Of a stretch of 7,203 bases of DNA, positions 1 to 6,850 are shown one piece after another. The notes beneath the pieces were generated by a model that ran no database searches, was not told the origin of the DNA, and saw only the letters and a program-made list of their open reading frames with translations. This stretch comes from Chitinophagaceae bacterium. Lineage in GTDB: Bacteria > Bacteroidota > Bacteroidia > Chitinophagales > Chitinophagaceae. The stretch is from the NCBI GenBank assembly GCA_025924755.1, contig JAICHT010000182.1, positions 1-7,203 of the forward strand, in the 5' to 3' direction. The position numbers and the translations under genes were made by a program. Position 1 is the stretch's first letter; each line of letters begins with the position of its first letter.

Positions 1-1584
1 CATATCGCACACATCTTTGTTTCGTTTACAGATAAAAGCGGGAAAGAAGATTCTGCCACGGCCAGGAAAAAAATTAATGAGGCTTACCAAAGATTAAAAA
101 GCAAGGTAAGTTTTGCAGAGGTAGCCCGCCAGTATTCCGATGATCCGTCGGTAGCATCTAATGGGGGTGATATGGGCTATATCACGGTATTTACATTGCC
201 GTACGAACTGGAAAATATCGTATATGCCACACCGCTAGGTAAGCTATCGCCCATACATACTTCAAAGGCAGGCTACCATATTTTTAAAAACTTAGGCGAA
301 CGAAAAGCAGTAGGGAAAGTGAGGGCCGAACAAATTTTACTGGCGTTTCCGCCCGATGCGGATGCAACTACTAAAAAGGGTATTAAAAAGTTAGCCGATT
401 CGTTGTACAACCGTTTGCAAAAAGGTGATGACTTCAGCAGTCTTGCCAAAACCTATAGTAATGATTTTATTTCGGCTTCTGTAGGTGGTAGCCTGCCCGA
501 TTTTGGCGTAGGCCAGTTTGATCCTGCCTTCGAATCGGTAGTTTTTGCCATGAAAGACAGCATCCTCAGCAAACCCTTTCCTACATCATATGGCTATCAT
601 ATTGTAAAGCGGTTGGGTCATATTCCGGTTTCCCAAAAAGAGGATATCAAAACCCAGCAGGATTTAAAAGATAAAGTAGAACAAAGCGACCGCATTAATA
701 CCACCAAAGCCATATTGGCTCAAAAAGTTTTAAAGGAAGCTGGCTTTAAAGAAGCAGGTTTCAATGCTTCCGAGCTTTGGCTATTGACCGATAGTGTGCT
801 GGATTATAAGCCTGCACACAATAAGGTAACAATGACTTCTAAAACGCCTTTGTTTACTATTGGTACACGGAAGGTGTTAGTAAGTGATTGGATAGCATAT
901 ACCCAAACCAACCGCTATAAAGCAGACGGCAGTGGCCTGAAGCCATATCCGCAATTATGGAATGAATTTGTGCAGGCCAGTGCGTTGGATTATTATAAAG
1001 ATCACCTGGAAACCTACAATGAAGATTTTCGAAACCAGATAGCCGAGTTTAAAGAAGGCAATTTGTTTTTTGAAATTATGCAGCGGGAAGTGTGGGGACC
1101 GGCACAAACCGATACGGCAGCCCTGATGTACTATTACCAGCAGCATAAAAATAAATACCAGTGGAGCCAGAGCGCTGATGCCGTACTTTTTTATGCCAAT
1201 GATATGGCTACGGCACAGGCGTTAAGCAGCGAAATAAAAAAAGCACCTGCAGATTGGAAAACACTTGCAGCGCAGAAAAGCGATAAAGTAGCTTCTGATT
1301 CAAACCGTTTTGAATTGTCTCAAATTCCGAACCCTACCAACGTGCTTTTAAAAGCCGGAACCGTTACTACACCTTTACTCAACAAAGCCGATAATACAGC
1401 CTCGTTTGCTTACGTTATAAAAACATATCCGCAACCGGCGCAACGCAGCATTGCCGAAGCGAAGGCGTTAGTAATTAATGATTACCAGGCAGCACTGGAA
1501 GAAAAATGGGTTAACGAATTAAGAGCGAAATACCCGGTACATATTAACGAAAGGGCATTGGCTGCTCTATTGGCTAAAAAGTAA
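1..1584 (+). CDS. Periplasmic parvulin-type peptidyl-prolyl isomerase (SurA/PpiC-like foldase), 5'-truncated
   Basis: The frame is open from base 1, so the gene starts upstream; 527 residues are visible and the ATG at 172 is internal, inside the first domain. Two parvulin domains can be seen. Domain 1 covers about residues 1-97: HIAHIFV at the start, SDDPS at 46-50, GGDMG at 55-59 and the terminal GYHI at 91-94. Domain 2 covers about 107-206: GGSLPDFGVGQFDPAFE at 162-178 and GYHIVKRLGH at 198-207. Domain 2 has the usual aromatic core (QFDPAFE), which domain 1 lacks. Domain 2 has Gln111 where parvulins usually have the first His (VRAEQILL). Residues 360-527 match the C-terminal half typical of Bacteroidota foldases, including VWGPAQTDTAALMYYYQQHK and EKWVNELRAKYPV. 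A signal peptide and SurA-like N-domain are expected upstream but are not visible. The probable role is folding of outer-membrane and secreted proteins. The TAA stop lies one base from the convergent metF stop. Family assignment is firm; substrates are inference. Confidence 0.9.
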   Translation, partial: HIAHIFVSFTDKSGKEDSATARKKINEAYQRLKSKVSFAEVARQYSDDPSVASNGGDMGYITVFTLPYELENIVYATPLGKLSPIHTSKAGYHIFKNLGERKAVGKVRAEQILLAFPPDADATTKKGIKKLADSLYNRLQKGDDFSSLAKTYSNDFISASVGGSLPDFGVGQFDPAFESVVFAMKDSILSKPFPTSYGYHIVKRLGHIPVSQKEDIKTQQDLKDKVEQSDRINTTKAILAQKVLKEAGFKEAGFNASELWLLTDSVLDYKPAHNKVTMTSKTPLFTIGTRKVLVSDWIAYTQTNRYKADGSGLKPYPQLWNEFVQASALDYYKDHLETYNEDFRNQIAEFKEGNLFFEIMQREVWGPAQTDTAALMYYYQQHKNKYQWSQSADAVLFYANDMATAQALSSEIKKAPADWKTLAAQKSDKVASDSNRFELSQIPNPTNVLLKAGTVTTPLLNKADNTASFAYVIKTYPQPAQRSIAEAKALVINDYQAALEEKWVNELRAKYPVHINERALAALLAKK

Positions 1585-1585
1585 A

Positions 1586-2539
1586 TCACATTATCTTCTT
1601 TACCACATCGGCAATTATTTTGGGCTTGCCCAAAGTGTAATAATGTAATACCGGCACGCCGGCTTTTTTCAGTTCCTTAGATTGTTGCAGCAGCCATTCG
1701 GCACCCACGGCTTCTACTTCGCTGTCCTGCTTGCATTTTAATATGGCATTCGATAAATCTTCCGGAATATCCACATGAAAGGTTCGGGGTAAAATAGTGA
1801 GTTGCTTTTTGCTGGTGATCGGTTTTAAACCCGGCACCACCGGCACATTAATACCGGCATCACGGCAGGCTTTTACAAAATCAAAATACTTTTTATTATC
1901 AAAAAACATTTGTGTGGTAATATACTCGGCACCGGCGGCTACTTTTGCTTTTAAATATTGCAGGTCGGTTTGCATATTTGGCGCCTCAAAATGCTTTTCA
2001 GGATATCCGGCTACGCCAATACAAAAGTTGGTCTTTACGGGATTTTTCAGGTCTTCTTCCAGATAAATACCGTTGTTCATATCCATTACCTGCTGCAACA
2101 GATCAATAGCATACCGGTTGCCACCGGGCTCCGGCTCAAAAGAGCTTTCATTCCGCGGTGCATCGCCACGCAATACCAGCACATTATCCACTCCCAAAAA
2201 ATTCAGGTCTATTAAGGCGTTTTCCGTTTCTTCTTTGGTAAAGCCGCCGCATATTAAATGCGCCACGGCGTCTACTTTATACCGGTTGATGATAGCGGCG
2301 CAAATACCCACCGTGCCGGGCCGCTTGCGCACTTCCACTTTATCAAACGTTCCGTCGGGCTTTTTTTTAAACATGCTTTCACTGCGGTGATACGTCACAT
2401 TTATAAAGGCAGGTTTAAATTCAATAAGCGGATCCAGATGCTCCCACAAGCCGGCAATGGCTTTTCCTTTAAGCGGTGGAAGGATTTCAAACGAAACAAT
2501 AGTACCCTTTGCTTCTTTTATATGATCAATGACTTTCAT
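1586..2539 (-). CDS. metF: 5,10-methylenetetrahydrofolate reductase
   Basis: The product is a 317-residue cytoplasmic flavoprotein that reduces 5,10-methylene-THF to 5-methyl-THF, the methyl donor for methionine synthase. It is a single TIM-barrel catalytic domain of normal bacterial length, without the regulatory C-terminal domain of eukaryotic MTHFR. Visible family motifs are FEILPP at 17-22, with Glu18 aligning to the catalytic Glu28 of E. coli MetF; AHLICGG at 93-99; LVLRGDAP at 121-128, with Asp126 in the conserved RGD; AGYPEKH at 177-183; TQMFFD at 209-214; PGLKPI at 236-241; and HYYTL at 299-303. The start was chosen at ATG 2539-2537 because MKVIDHIKEAKG matches Bacteroidota MetF N-termini. 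The frame stays open to an ATG at 2647, but that adds 36 residues without family character and would overlap lptB. No Shine-Dalgarno is present. The gene is transcribed alone, divergent from lptB, and converges on the foldase gene. No S-box or cobalamin riboswitch is evident in the 90-base upstream region. Confidence 0.94.
   Translation of the reverse strand: MKVIDHIKEAKGTIVSFEILPPLKGKAIAGLWEHLDPLIEFKPAFINVTYHRSESMFKKKPDGTFDKVEVRKRPGTVGICAAIINRYKVDAVAHLICGGFTKEETENALIDLNFLGVDNVLVLRGDAPRNESSFEPEPGGNRYAIDLLQQVMDMNNGIYLEEDLKNPVKTNFCIGVAGYPEKHFEAPNMQTDLQYLKAKVAAGAEYITTQMFFDNKKYFDFVKACRDAGINVPVVPGLKPITSKKQLTILPRTFHVDIPEDLSNAILKCKQDSEVEAVGAEWLLQQSKELKKAGVPVLHYYTLGKPKIIADVVKKIM
1619..1634. repeat. 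Perfect 16-base inverted repeat inside the 3' end of metF
   Basis: TTTGGGC, two T bases, then GCCCAAA gives a perfect 7-bp stem with a 2-base loop (realistically 6 bp with a CTTG loop). It starts 34 bases past the foldase stop and sits in metF codons for LGKPK near its C-terminus. No U-run follows on either strand, so it is not a standard intrinsic terminator. It could weakly punctuate readthrough between the convergent genes, or be chance. Confidence 0.35.
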
Positions 2540-2547
2540 AAAGGATG

Positions 2548-2555
2548 CAAACTTA
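2548..2555 (-). promoter_or_regulatory. Candidate -7 promoter element for metF
   Basis: Read on the minus strand this is TAAGTTTG, a perfect match to the Bacteroidota -7 consensus TAnnTTTG. Only 8 bases separate it from the metF ATG, so transcription would start about 3-5 bases before the start codon, giving a nearly leaderless mRNA. No TTTG -33 element sits at the expected 19-21 base distance (the region is AT-rich), so the call rests on half a promoter. Confidence 0.38.
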
Positions 2556-2629
2556 ATACAAGCTGTTAATAAAATTTTCTTTAAATATCTTCCATAGATG
2601 TTTGCCTTATTTTTACCGAAAGTTTTGTT

Positions 2630-3412
2630 TTGAGCATCACGATACATACCTCCGAATTAGTGAAGCGATATGGATCCCGTACCGTAGTAAACCATGCTTC
2701 TGTAGAAGTAAAGCAAGGAGAAATTGTAGGTTTGTTAGGTCCGAACGGTGCCGGCAAAACCACTACCTTTTATATGGTGGTGGGCTTGATAAAGCCGGAC
2801 GAAGGAAAGGTTTATATAAATGAAGTGGATATTACCAAGCTGCCCATGTATAAAAGGGCACGTATGGGTATTGGCTATTTACCGCAGGAGGCTTCCGTAT
2901 TCCGCAAGCTGAGTGTAGAAGAAAATATCGCAGCCGTATTGGAAATGACCAAACTTCCCAAAAAAGCGCAAAAGGAAAAATTGGAAAGCCTGCTGGATGA
3001 ATTCCACCTGCACCACGTACGCAAAAGTCCGGGTGATGTACTGAGCGGCGGCGAAAGGCGGCGTACTGAAATTGCGAGGGCTTTGGCGGTAGACCCAAAA
3101 TTTATTTTGCTCGATGAACCCTTTGCCGGTATCGACCCCATTGCAGTAGAGGATATTCAGACAATTGTGGCGAAGCTGAAATTTAAAAACATTGGTATAT
3201 TAATTACGGACCATAATGTAACCGAAACGCTTTCTATTTGCGACAGAGCTTACTTATTGATAGAAGGTAAAATTTTCAGGCACGGCACCGCCGAAGAACT
3301 GGCACTCGATGAGCAGGTAAAGAAATTATACCTGGGCCGGAACTTCGAGCTGAAACGAAAGGATTATTTGCTACAAGAGGTAAATGAAGCCAGCCTGCCT
3401 ACAGAGCTTTAG
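2630..3412 (+). CDS. lptB: Lipopolysaccharide export ABC transporter, ATPase subunit
   Basis: This cytoplasmic ATPase (260 residues) dimerises and powers LptF/LptG, which extract LPS from the inner membrane and push it across the LptC-LptA bridge to LptD/E. All ABC motifs are intact: Walker A GPNGAGKT at 37-44, Q-loop YLPQEAS at 83-89 (Gln86), signature LSGGE at 138-142, Walker B FILLDEP at 158-164 (Glu163) and switch His195. TTTFYMVVG after Walker A, IGYLPQEAS, FAGIDPI and ITDHNV.ETL are hallmark LptB strings, separating it from generic LivF-like ATPases. About 18 residues follow the normal LptB end (YLGRNFEL). The start is taken as TTG 2630: no ATG or GTG lies in frame between it and the upstream stop at 2582, and MSITIHTSELVKRYG fits the family N-terminus. 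No Shine-Dalgarno is visible. LptF, LptG and LptC are not in this window. The gene leads a rightward series with GH3 (60-base gap) and fabG. Confidence 0.94.
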   Translation: MSITIHTSELVKRYGSRTVVNHASVEVKQGEIVGLLGPNGAGKTTTFYMVVGLIKPDEGKVYINEVDITKLPMYKRARMGIGYLPQEASVFRKLSVEENIAAVLEMTKLPKKAQKEKLESLLDEFHLHHVRKSPGDVLSGGERRRTEIARALAVDPKFILLDEPFAGIDPIAVEDIQTIVAKLKFKNIGILITDHNVTETLSICDRAYLLIEGKIFRHGTAEELALDEQVKKLYLGRNFELKRKDYLLQEVNEASLPTEL

Positions 3413-3472
3413 TGCCATGTTATAATTTAATATCATAAAAGTGGAGGTTCTTTTTTATCTTGCCAGCTACGC

Positions 3473-4993
3473 ATGAAGCTGATTAGCCCCGCCATATCCC
3501 GTTTTGCCCGTATGCGATTATGGTCCATTGAACAATGGATGCACGACCCTGTAACCACGCAGCAAATTGTATGGCAGGATCTACTGGCCGCCGGGCAATA
3601 TACCTTTTTTGGCCGCACCTATCATTTTTCTAATATTCAATCGCTCCACCAATTTAAACAGCAGATACCCATTCAGCAATACGAGGATATAAAACCTTAT
3701 ATTGACCGGATGATGCAGGGAGAAGAAAACGTACTTTGGAATACGCCGGTGGCCTGGTTTGCCAAAAGCAGCGGTACTACCAGCGAGAAAAGCAAATTCA
3801 TCCCGATAAGCGAGGAAAGCCTGAAAGAGAATCACTACAAAGCTTCTAAAGATGTACTGAGCCTGTATTACGCCTCGCATCCTGAAAGCGATTTATTAAC
3901 CGGTAAATCCCTTGTTATTGGCGGCAGCCACCAGGTAGCGCAGATAAATGAAGCCATTCACTATGGCGATTTAAGTGCCGTGGTTATGCAAAACTCGCCT
4001 TTCTGGACCAACTGGATCCGCACACCCAATCTATCCATCATTTTAATGGATGAATGGGAAAGCAAGATTGAAAAGCTGGCCCAATCTACCATCAGCGAAA
4101 ACGTAACTTCTATAGCAGGCGTGCCTACCTGGCTCATTGTGCTATTAAAAAGAATACTGGAAATAACCGGCAAGGCCACTATCAAGGAAGTATGGCCCGG
4201 CCTTGAATTGTATATGCATGGCGGCGTAAGCTTTGTACCCTACCGCCGGCAGTTGGAAAAACTAATAGGCGCTCCTATCGATTACCTGGAGATGTACAAT
4301 GCATCAGAAGGTTTTTTTGCGGCACAGGATAATGTAGATGCCGAAGGCATGTTGCTGATGTGCGATCATGGAATTTTTTATGAATTTATGCCCATGGAAG
4401 AATGGGGAAAGGCAGCGCCGCATACCTTACAGCTAAATGAGGTGGAACCCTATAAAAACTATGCGCCGGTTATTACTACCAATGGTGGCCTGTGGCGCTA
4501 TTTAGTAGGCGATACGGTACAGTTTACCTCTATATATCCTTTTCGCATAAAAGTTTCAGGCCGATTAAAACACTATATCAATGCCTTTGGCGAAGAACTG
4601 ATTATTGATAATACCGATAAAGCTATTGCAAACGCCTGCTGTAAAACCGGTGCGCTGGTAGCTGATTATACAGCCGCTCCTATTTACTTTTCTGACAATA
4701 ATAACGGGGCACACGAATGGTTGATCGAGTTCGAAAATTGCCCGGAAGATATGCAGCAGTTTGCCTATGAACTGGACGCTGCTTTAAAAAGTATTAATAG
4801 CGATTACGAAGCAAAGCGGTATAAAGATATTGCCTTGCGCATGCCCATTATACAAAGCTTACCCAAAAACACCTTTACAAACTGGCTGCAAAGCAAAGGA
4901 AAACTAGGTGGTCAGCACAAAGTGCCGCGTTTATCGAACGAACGAAATCTGCTGGATGAAATAAAAGAATTTGCCAGAAGTACAGAACGCTAA
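3473..4993 (+). CDS. GH3-family acyl-adenylating enzyme (auxin-responsive promoter family homologue)
   Basis: The 506-residue protein belongs to the GH3 branch of the adenylate-forming (ANL) superfamily. Plant GH3 enzymes activate hormones such as jasmonate or auxin as acyl-AMP and couple them to amino acids; bacterial members mostly lack a known substrate. The three nucleotide-binding motifs are visible: P-loop SSGTTSEKSKFIP at 99-111 (plant SSGTSxGxxK), YNASEG at 275-280 (plant YxSSE), and YLVGD at 343-347 (plant YRxGD). GRLKHYINAFGEELI at 363-377 forms the hinge, and the small C-terminal domain ends with KGKLGGQHKVPRL at 475-487, whose lysines are candidates for the catalytic lysine. There is no signal peptide or membrane segment, so it is probably cytoplasmic. 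The start at ATG 3473 is the first in-frame ATG after a stop at 3428; no Shine-Dalgarno is present. It lies 60 bases after lptB and 59 before fabG in the same direction, suggesting a lipid or envelope role, but this is inference. The fold is secure; the reaction product is unknown. Confidence 0.9.
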   Translation: MKLISPAISRFARMRLWSIEQWMHDPVTTQQIVWQDLLAAGQYTFFGRTYHFSNIQSLHQFKQQIPIQQYEDIKPYIDRMMQGEENVLWNTPVAWFAKSSGTTSEKSKFIPISEESLKENHYKASKDVLSLYYASHPESDLLTGKSLVIGGSHQVAQINEAIHYGDLSAVVMQNSPFWTNWIRTPNLSIILMDEWESKIEKLAQSTISENVTSIAGVPTWLIVLLKRILEITGKATIKEVWPGLELYMHGGVSFVPYRRQLEKLIGAPIDYLEMYNASEGFFAAQDNVDAEGMLLMCDHGIFYEFMPMEEWGKAAPHTLQLNEVEPYKNYAPVITTNGGLWRYLVGDTVQFTSIYPFRIKVSGRLKHYINAFGEELIIDNTDKAIANACCKTGALVADYTAAPIYFSDNNNGAHEWLIEFENCPEDMQQFAYELDAALKSINSDYEAKRYKDIALRMPIIQSLPKNTFTNWLQSKGKLGGQHKVPRLSNERNLLDEIKEFARSTER

Positions 4994-5024
4994 GGGGTGC
5001 GACGCAACAAAAGTTGATTAACCT

Positions 5025-5032
5025 TACATTTG
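5025..5032 (+). promoter_or_regulatory. Candidate -7 promoter element for fabG
   Basis: TACATTTG is a perfect match to the Bacteroidota -7 consensus TAnnTTTG and lies 20 bases before the fabG ATG, predicting a short leader of about 16 bases that includes an A-rich run. No TTTG -33 element is found 19-21 bases upstream. If active, fabG could be transcribed separately from the GH3 gene. Confidence 0.35.
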
Positions 5033-5052
5033 CTCACTACAAAAAAATTTCA

Positions 5053-5808
5053 ATGAAACTACTGGAAGGTAAAGTAGCTATAGTAACCGGTGCCGCACGG
5101 GGTATTGGCGAAGGCGTTGCTTTAAAGCTGGCCGAACAGGGAGCGCATATAGCGCTTACTTATATTAGTGAAAGCAGCGAAGAAAAAGCAAAGACGCTGG
5201 AAAATAAATTGGCCGGGCTGGGTGTAAAAGCAAAAGCCTACCGCAGCAATGCAGGCGACTTTGCCCAATGCGAAAGCTTTGTATCCGACGTATTGAAAGA
5301 GTTTGGAAAAGTAGATGTGTGTGTAAATAATGCCGGTATATCAAAAGATAATTTGCTGCTGCGCATGACACCGGAACAATGGGACGACGTAATGCAGGTG
5401 AATTTAAAGAGTGTGTTTAATATGACGAAGCAGGTGATAAAGCCCATGATGAAAGCAAAAAGCGGCAGCATCATTAATATGAGTTCGGTTATTGGGCTGA
5501 TGGGCAATGCGGGGCAGGCAAGTTATGCTGCTTCTAAGGCTGGTATAATTGGCTTTACCAAATCAGTGGCCAAAGAACTGGGCAGCCGCAATATTCGCTG
5601 CAATGCTATAGCACCGGGCTTTGTAGAAACCGATATGACCAGTTATTTAAACGAAGGAGAGCAGGCGGACAAATATAAAGCCGGCATCCCGCTGGGCAGG
5701 TTTGGCACGGCAGAAGATATTGCCAATGTTACGCTGTTCCTGGCATCTGATTTAAGCAGCTATGTAACCGGACAGGTTATATGCACCGACGGCGGGTTAT
5801 ATATGTAA
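5053..5808 (+). CDS. fabG: 3-oxoacyl-[acyl-carrier-protein] reductase
   Basis: The 251-residue product is a classical short-chain dehydrogenase that reduces 3-oxoacyl-ACP to 3-hydroxyacyl-ACP with NADPH in type II fatty acid synthesis; 3-hydroxyacyl-ACPs are also used in lipid A. The Rossmann nucleotide loop is TGAARGIG at 12-19, followed by NNAG at 92-95, the catalytic tetrad Asn117, Ser145, Tyr158, Lys162 (Tyr in QASYAASK), and the IAPGFVETDM segment at 185-195. The C-terminus VTGQVICTDGGLYM is characteristic of FabG, as is the length. The start is ATG 5053, preceded by an A-rich stretch usual for Bacteroidota; a TTG at 5014 would add 13 residues that do not belong to the family and would overlap the candidate promoter. 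Tandem stops TAA TAG end the gene. Acyl carrier protein and other fab genes are not adjacent, so other SDR substrates cannot be fully excluded, but the sequence is very FabG-like. Confidence 0.9.
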   Translation: MKLLEGKVAIVTGAARGIGEGVALKLAEQGAHIALTYISESSEEKAKTLENKLAGLGVKAKAYRSNAGDFAQCESFVSDVLKEFGKVDVCVNNAGISKDNLLLRMTPEQWDDVMQVNLKSVFNMTKQVIKPMMKAKSGSIINMSSVIGLMGNAGQASYAASKAGIIGFTKSVAKELGSRNIRCNAIAPGFVETDMTSYLNEGEQADKYKAGIPLGRFGTAEDIANVTLFLASDLSSYVTGQVICTDGGLYM

Positions 5809-5868
5809 TAGTTTTGATGATTTGCAGTTGACGCACTGGGTTTCATAAAAGTAAGATGGGTCACAATG

Positions 5869-5900
5869 TTTACTCATTCTGGCTTATTTATCTATTTTTG
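5869..5900 (+). promoter_or_regulatory. Probable promoter of the wzz-like/wzx-like polysaccharide genes
   Basis: TTTA at 5869-5872 (one mismatch to the -33 TTTG), a 20-base spacer, then TATTTTTG at 5893-5900 (perfect TAnnTTTG). The expected transcription start near 5905 leaves a leader of roughly 43 bases before the ATG at 5948. It lies in the 139-base gap after fabG (5809-5947), the longest gene-free stretch in the window. In that gap I see no convincing terminator hairpin and no other element. Confidence 0.5.
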
Positions 5901-5947
5901 CGACCTGAAACTTTAGCGGCATTATCTTAGCTAATTTTCAAAACTAT

Positions 5948-6850
5948 ATGACAGAAAGTGATGTTCCATCCGGAGATTATATTTCGCTGGCGCTTATAAA
6001 AAATGCAGTACTGGATTTTTTTTCACTCATTTTCCGCGGGCTTGACTTTATCATTGATGCCATCAGTTATAAAAAGATCTTATTTTTTATATGCTGTATA
6101 GCAGGCCTGCTTGCCGGTTATGGCTATCACTATCTTCACCCTGCTTATTATGAAACGGAAATGATCGTATATCAAAACGATCTTACCCGGAAGGCCTTTT
6201 ACGAAATCATCAATAACTTGGATAATTTGCTTCTTTCGCAGTCGTACAACGGTGTGGCTTCGGAGTTGCACATTTCTCCAGCGGTATCAGGAAAAATATT
6301 GCATATAGAAGCGGTGGGTGTAAACAATGAATCGCTTTCAACCGACACCTCTACCAAGGCAGGCCTCACTTTTAAGATTCAGGCAAAGACAAACGACAAA
6401 AGTATTATCAAGCCCTTGCAAACAGCTCTATTAAATTACCTGAATAATAATCCGTACATAGCGCGGGTAAAAGAAGGCGAAAAAAAGATATATCGGGATA
6501 AGCTTCAGTTTATTAACCTGGAGCAGCAGCGGCTTGACTCGCTGAAAGAAATCTATAACCGTACGCTGGCTACATCCATGAGGATGCCTACCACATTTTA
6601 TAATAATGCTTTGGACCCTGCCGAATTATACCGGCAGTCTTCCGCGCTGGATAACCAAAAAGAAGCCATACTAAGATGGTTTAATTACGAATCGGAAGCG
6701 GTTGTACTTGTTGATGGTTTTAAAATCCCGGCCAATCCGCAATCTGCTTCTGTTAAAATTCCTATGGCTATCGGGTTAGCGGCCGGTATTGTTCTTGGCC
6801 TCCTGTTATCTTTATTGGCCGCTATTAAAAATAAAGTAGCGGCGGGTTAA
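5948..6850 (+). CDS. Wzz-like polysaccharide co-polymerase (chain-length determinant), without kinase domain
   Basis: The 300-residue inner-membrane protein has the Wzz layout: a cytoplasmic N-terminal stretch of about 43 residues, TM1 at about 44-63 (ILFFICCIAGLLAGYGYHYL), a periplasmic domain, and TM2 at about 273-293 (MAIGLAAGIVLGLLLSLLAAI). The N-terminal YISLALIKNAVLDFF resembles the ISL...LI opening of many Bacteroidota Wzz proteins. A proline-containing segment before TM2 (PANPQSASVKIP at 261-272) recalls the Pro-rich motif of this family. The periplasmic part has a charged helical section at about 172-207. The short C-terminus (IKNKVAAG) leaves no room for a tyrosine-kinase domain. 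Such proteins set the length of chains made by Wzy, consistent with the flippase gene 69 bases downstream. Start ATG 5948 follows an AT-rich leader; TAA TAA tandem stops end it. The periplasmic sequence is divergent, so assignment rests mainly on topology, TM-flanking motifs and context. Confidence 0.72.
   Translation: MTESDVPSGDYISLALIKNAVLDFFSLIFRGLDFIIDAISYKKILFFICCIAGLLAGYGYHYLHPAYYETEMIVYQNDLTRKAFYEIINNLDNLLLSQSYNGVASELHISPAVSGKILHIEAVGVNNESLSTDTSTKAGLTFKIQAKTNDKSIIKPLQTALLNYLNNNPYIARVKEGEKKIYRDKLQFINLEQQRLDSLKEIYNRTLATSMRMPTTFYNNALDPAELYRQSSALDNQKEAILRWFNYESEAVVLVDGFKIPANPQSASVKIPMAIGLAAGIVLGLLLSLLAAIKNKVAAG

Noticed and set aside
172..174. ATG 172 as the real start of the foldase gene
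   Set aside because: The same frame is open to base 1 and encodes clear parvulin sequence (HIAHIFV, FAEVARQYSDDPS) before this ATG, so the gene is cut by the window edge.
2540..2647. Longer metF version starting at ATG 2647
   Set aside because: The additional 36 residues do not resemble MetF N-termini, the extension overlaps the start of lptB, and ATG 2539 gives a standard 317-residue protein.
2832..3141. Minus-strand open frames opposite lptB
   Set aside because: They lie antisense to strongly conserved LptB coding sequence, show no recognisable motifs and are explained as shadow frames.
3435..3459. ATAAAAG ... CTTTTTTAT pairing with a T-run after lptB as a terminator
   Set aside because: The stem is A-T only apart from one pair and does not match perfectly; it has no GC-rich core, so it is probably ordinary AT-rich intergenic DNA.
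5004..5015. Short inverted repeat CAAC-AAAA-GTTG after the GH3 stop as a terminator
   Set aside because: Only four base pairs and no U-run follows; far too weak for an intrinsic terminator.
5014..5052. Upstream TTG start for fabG adding 13 residues
   Set aside because: FabG proteins normally begin just before the EGKVAIVTG strand, as ATG 5053 does; the added segment overlaps a perfect promoter element and looks like leader DNA.
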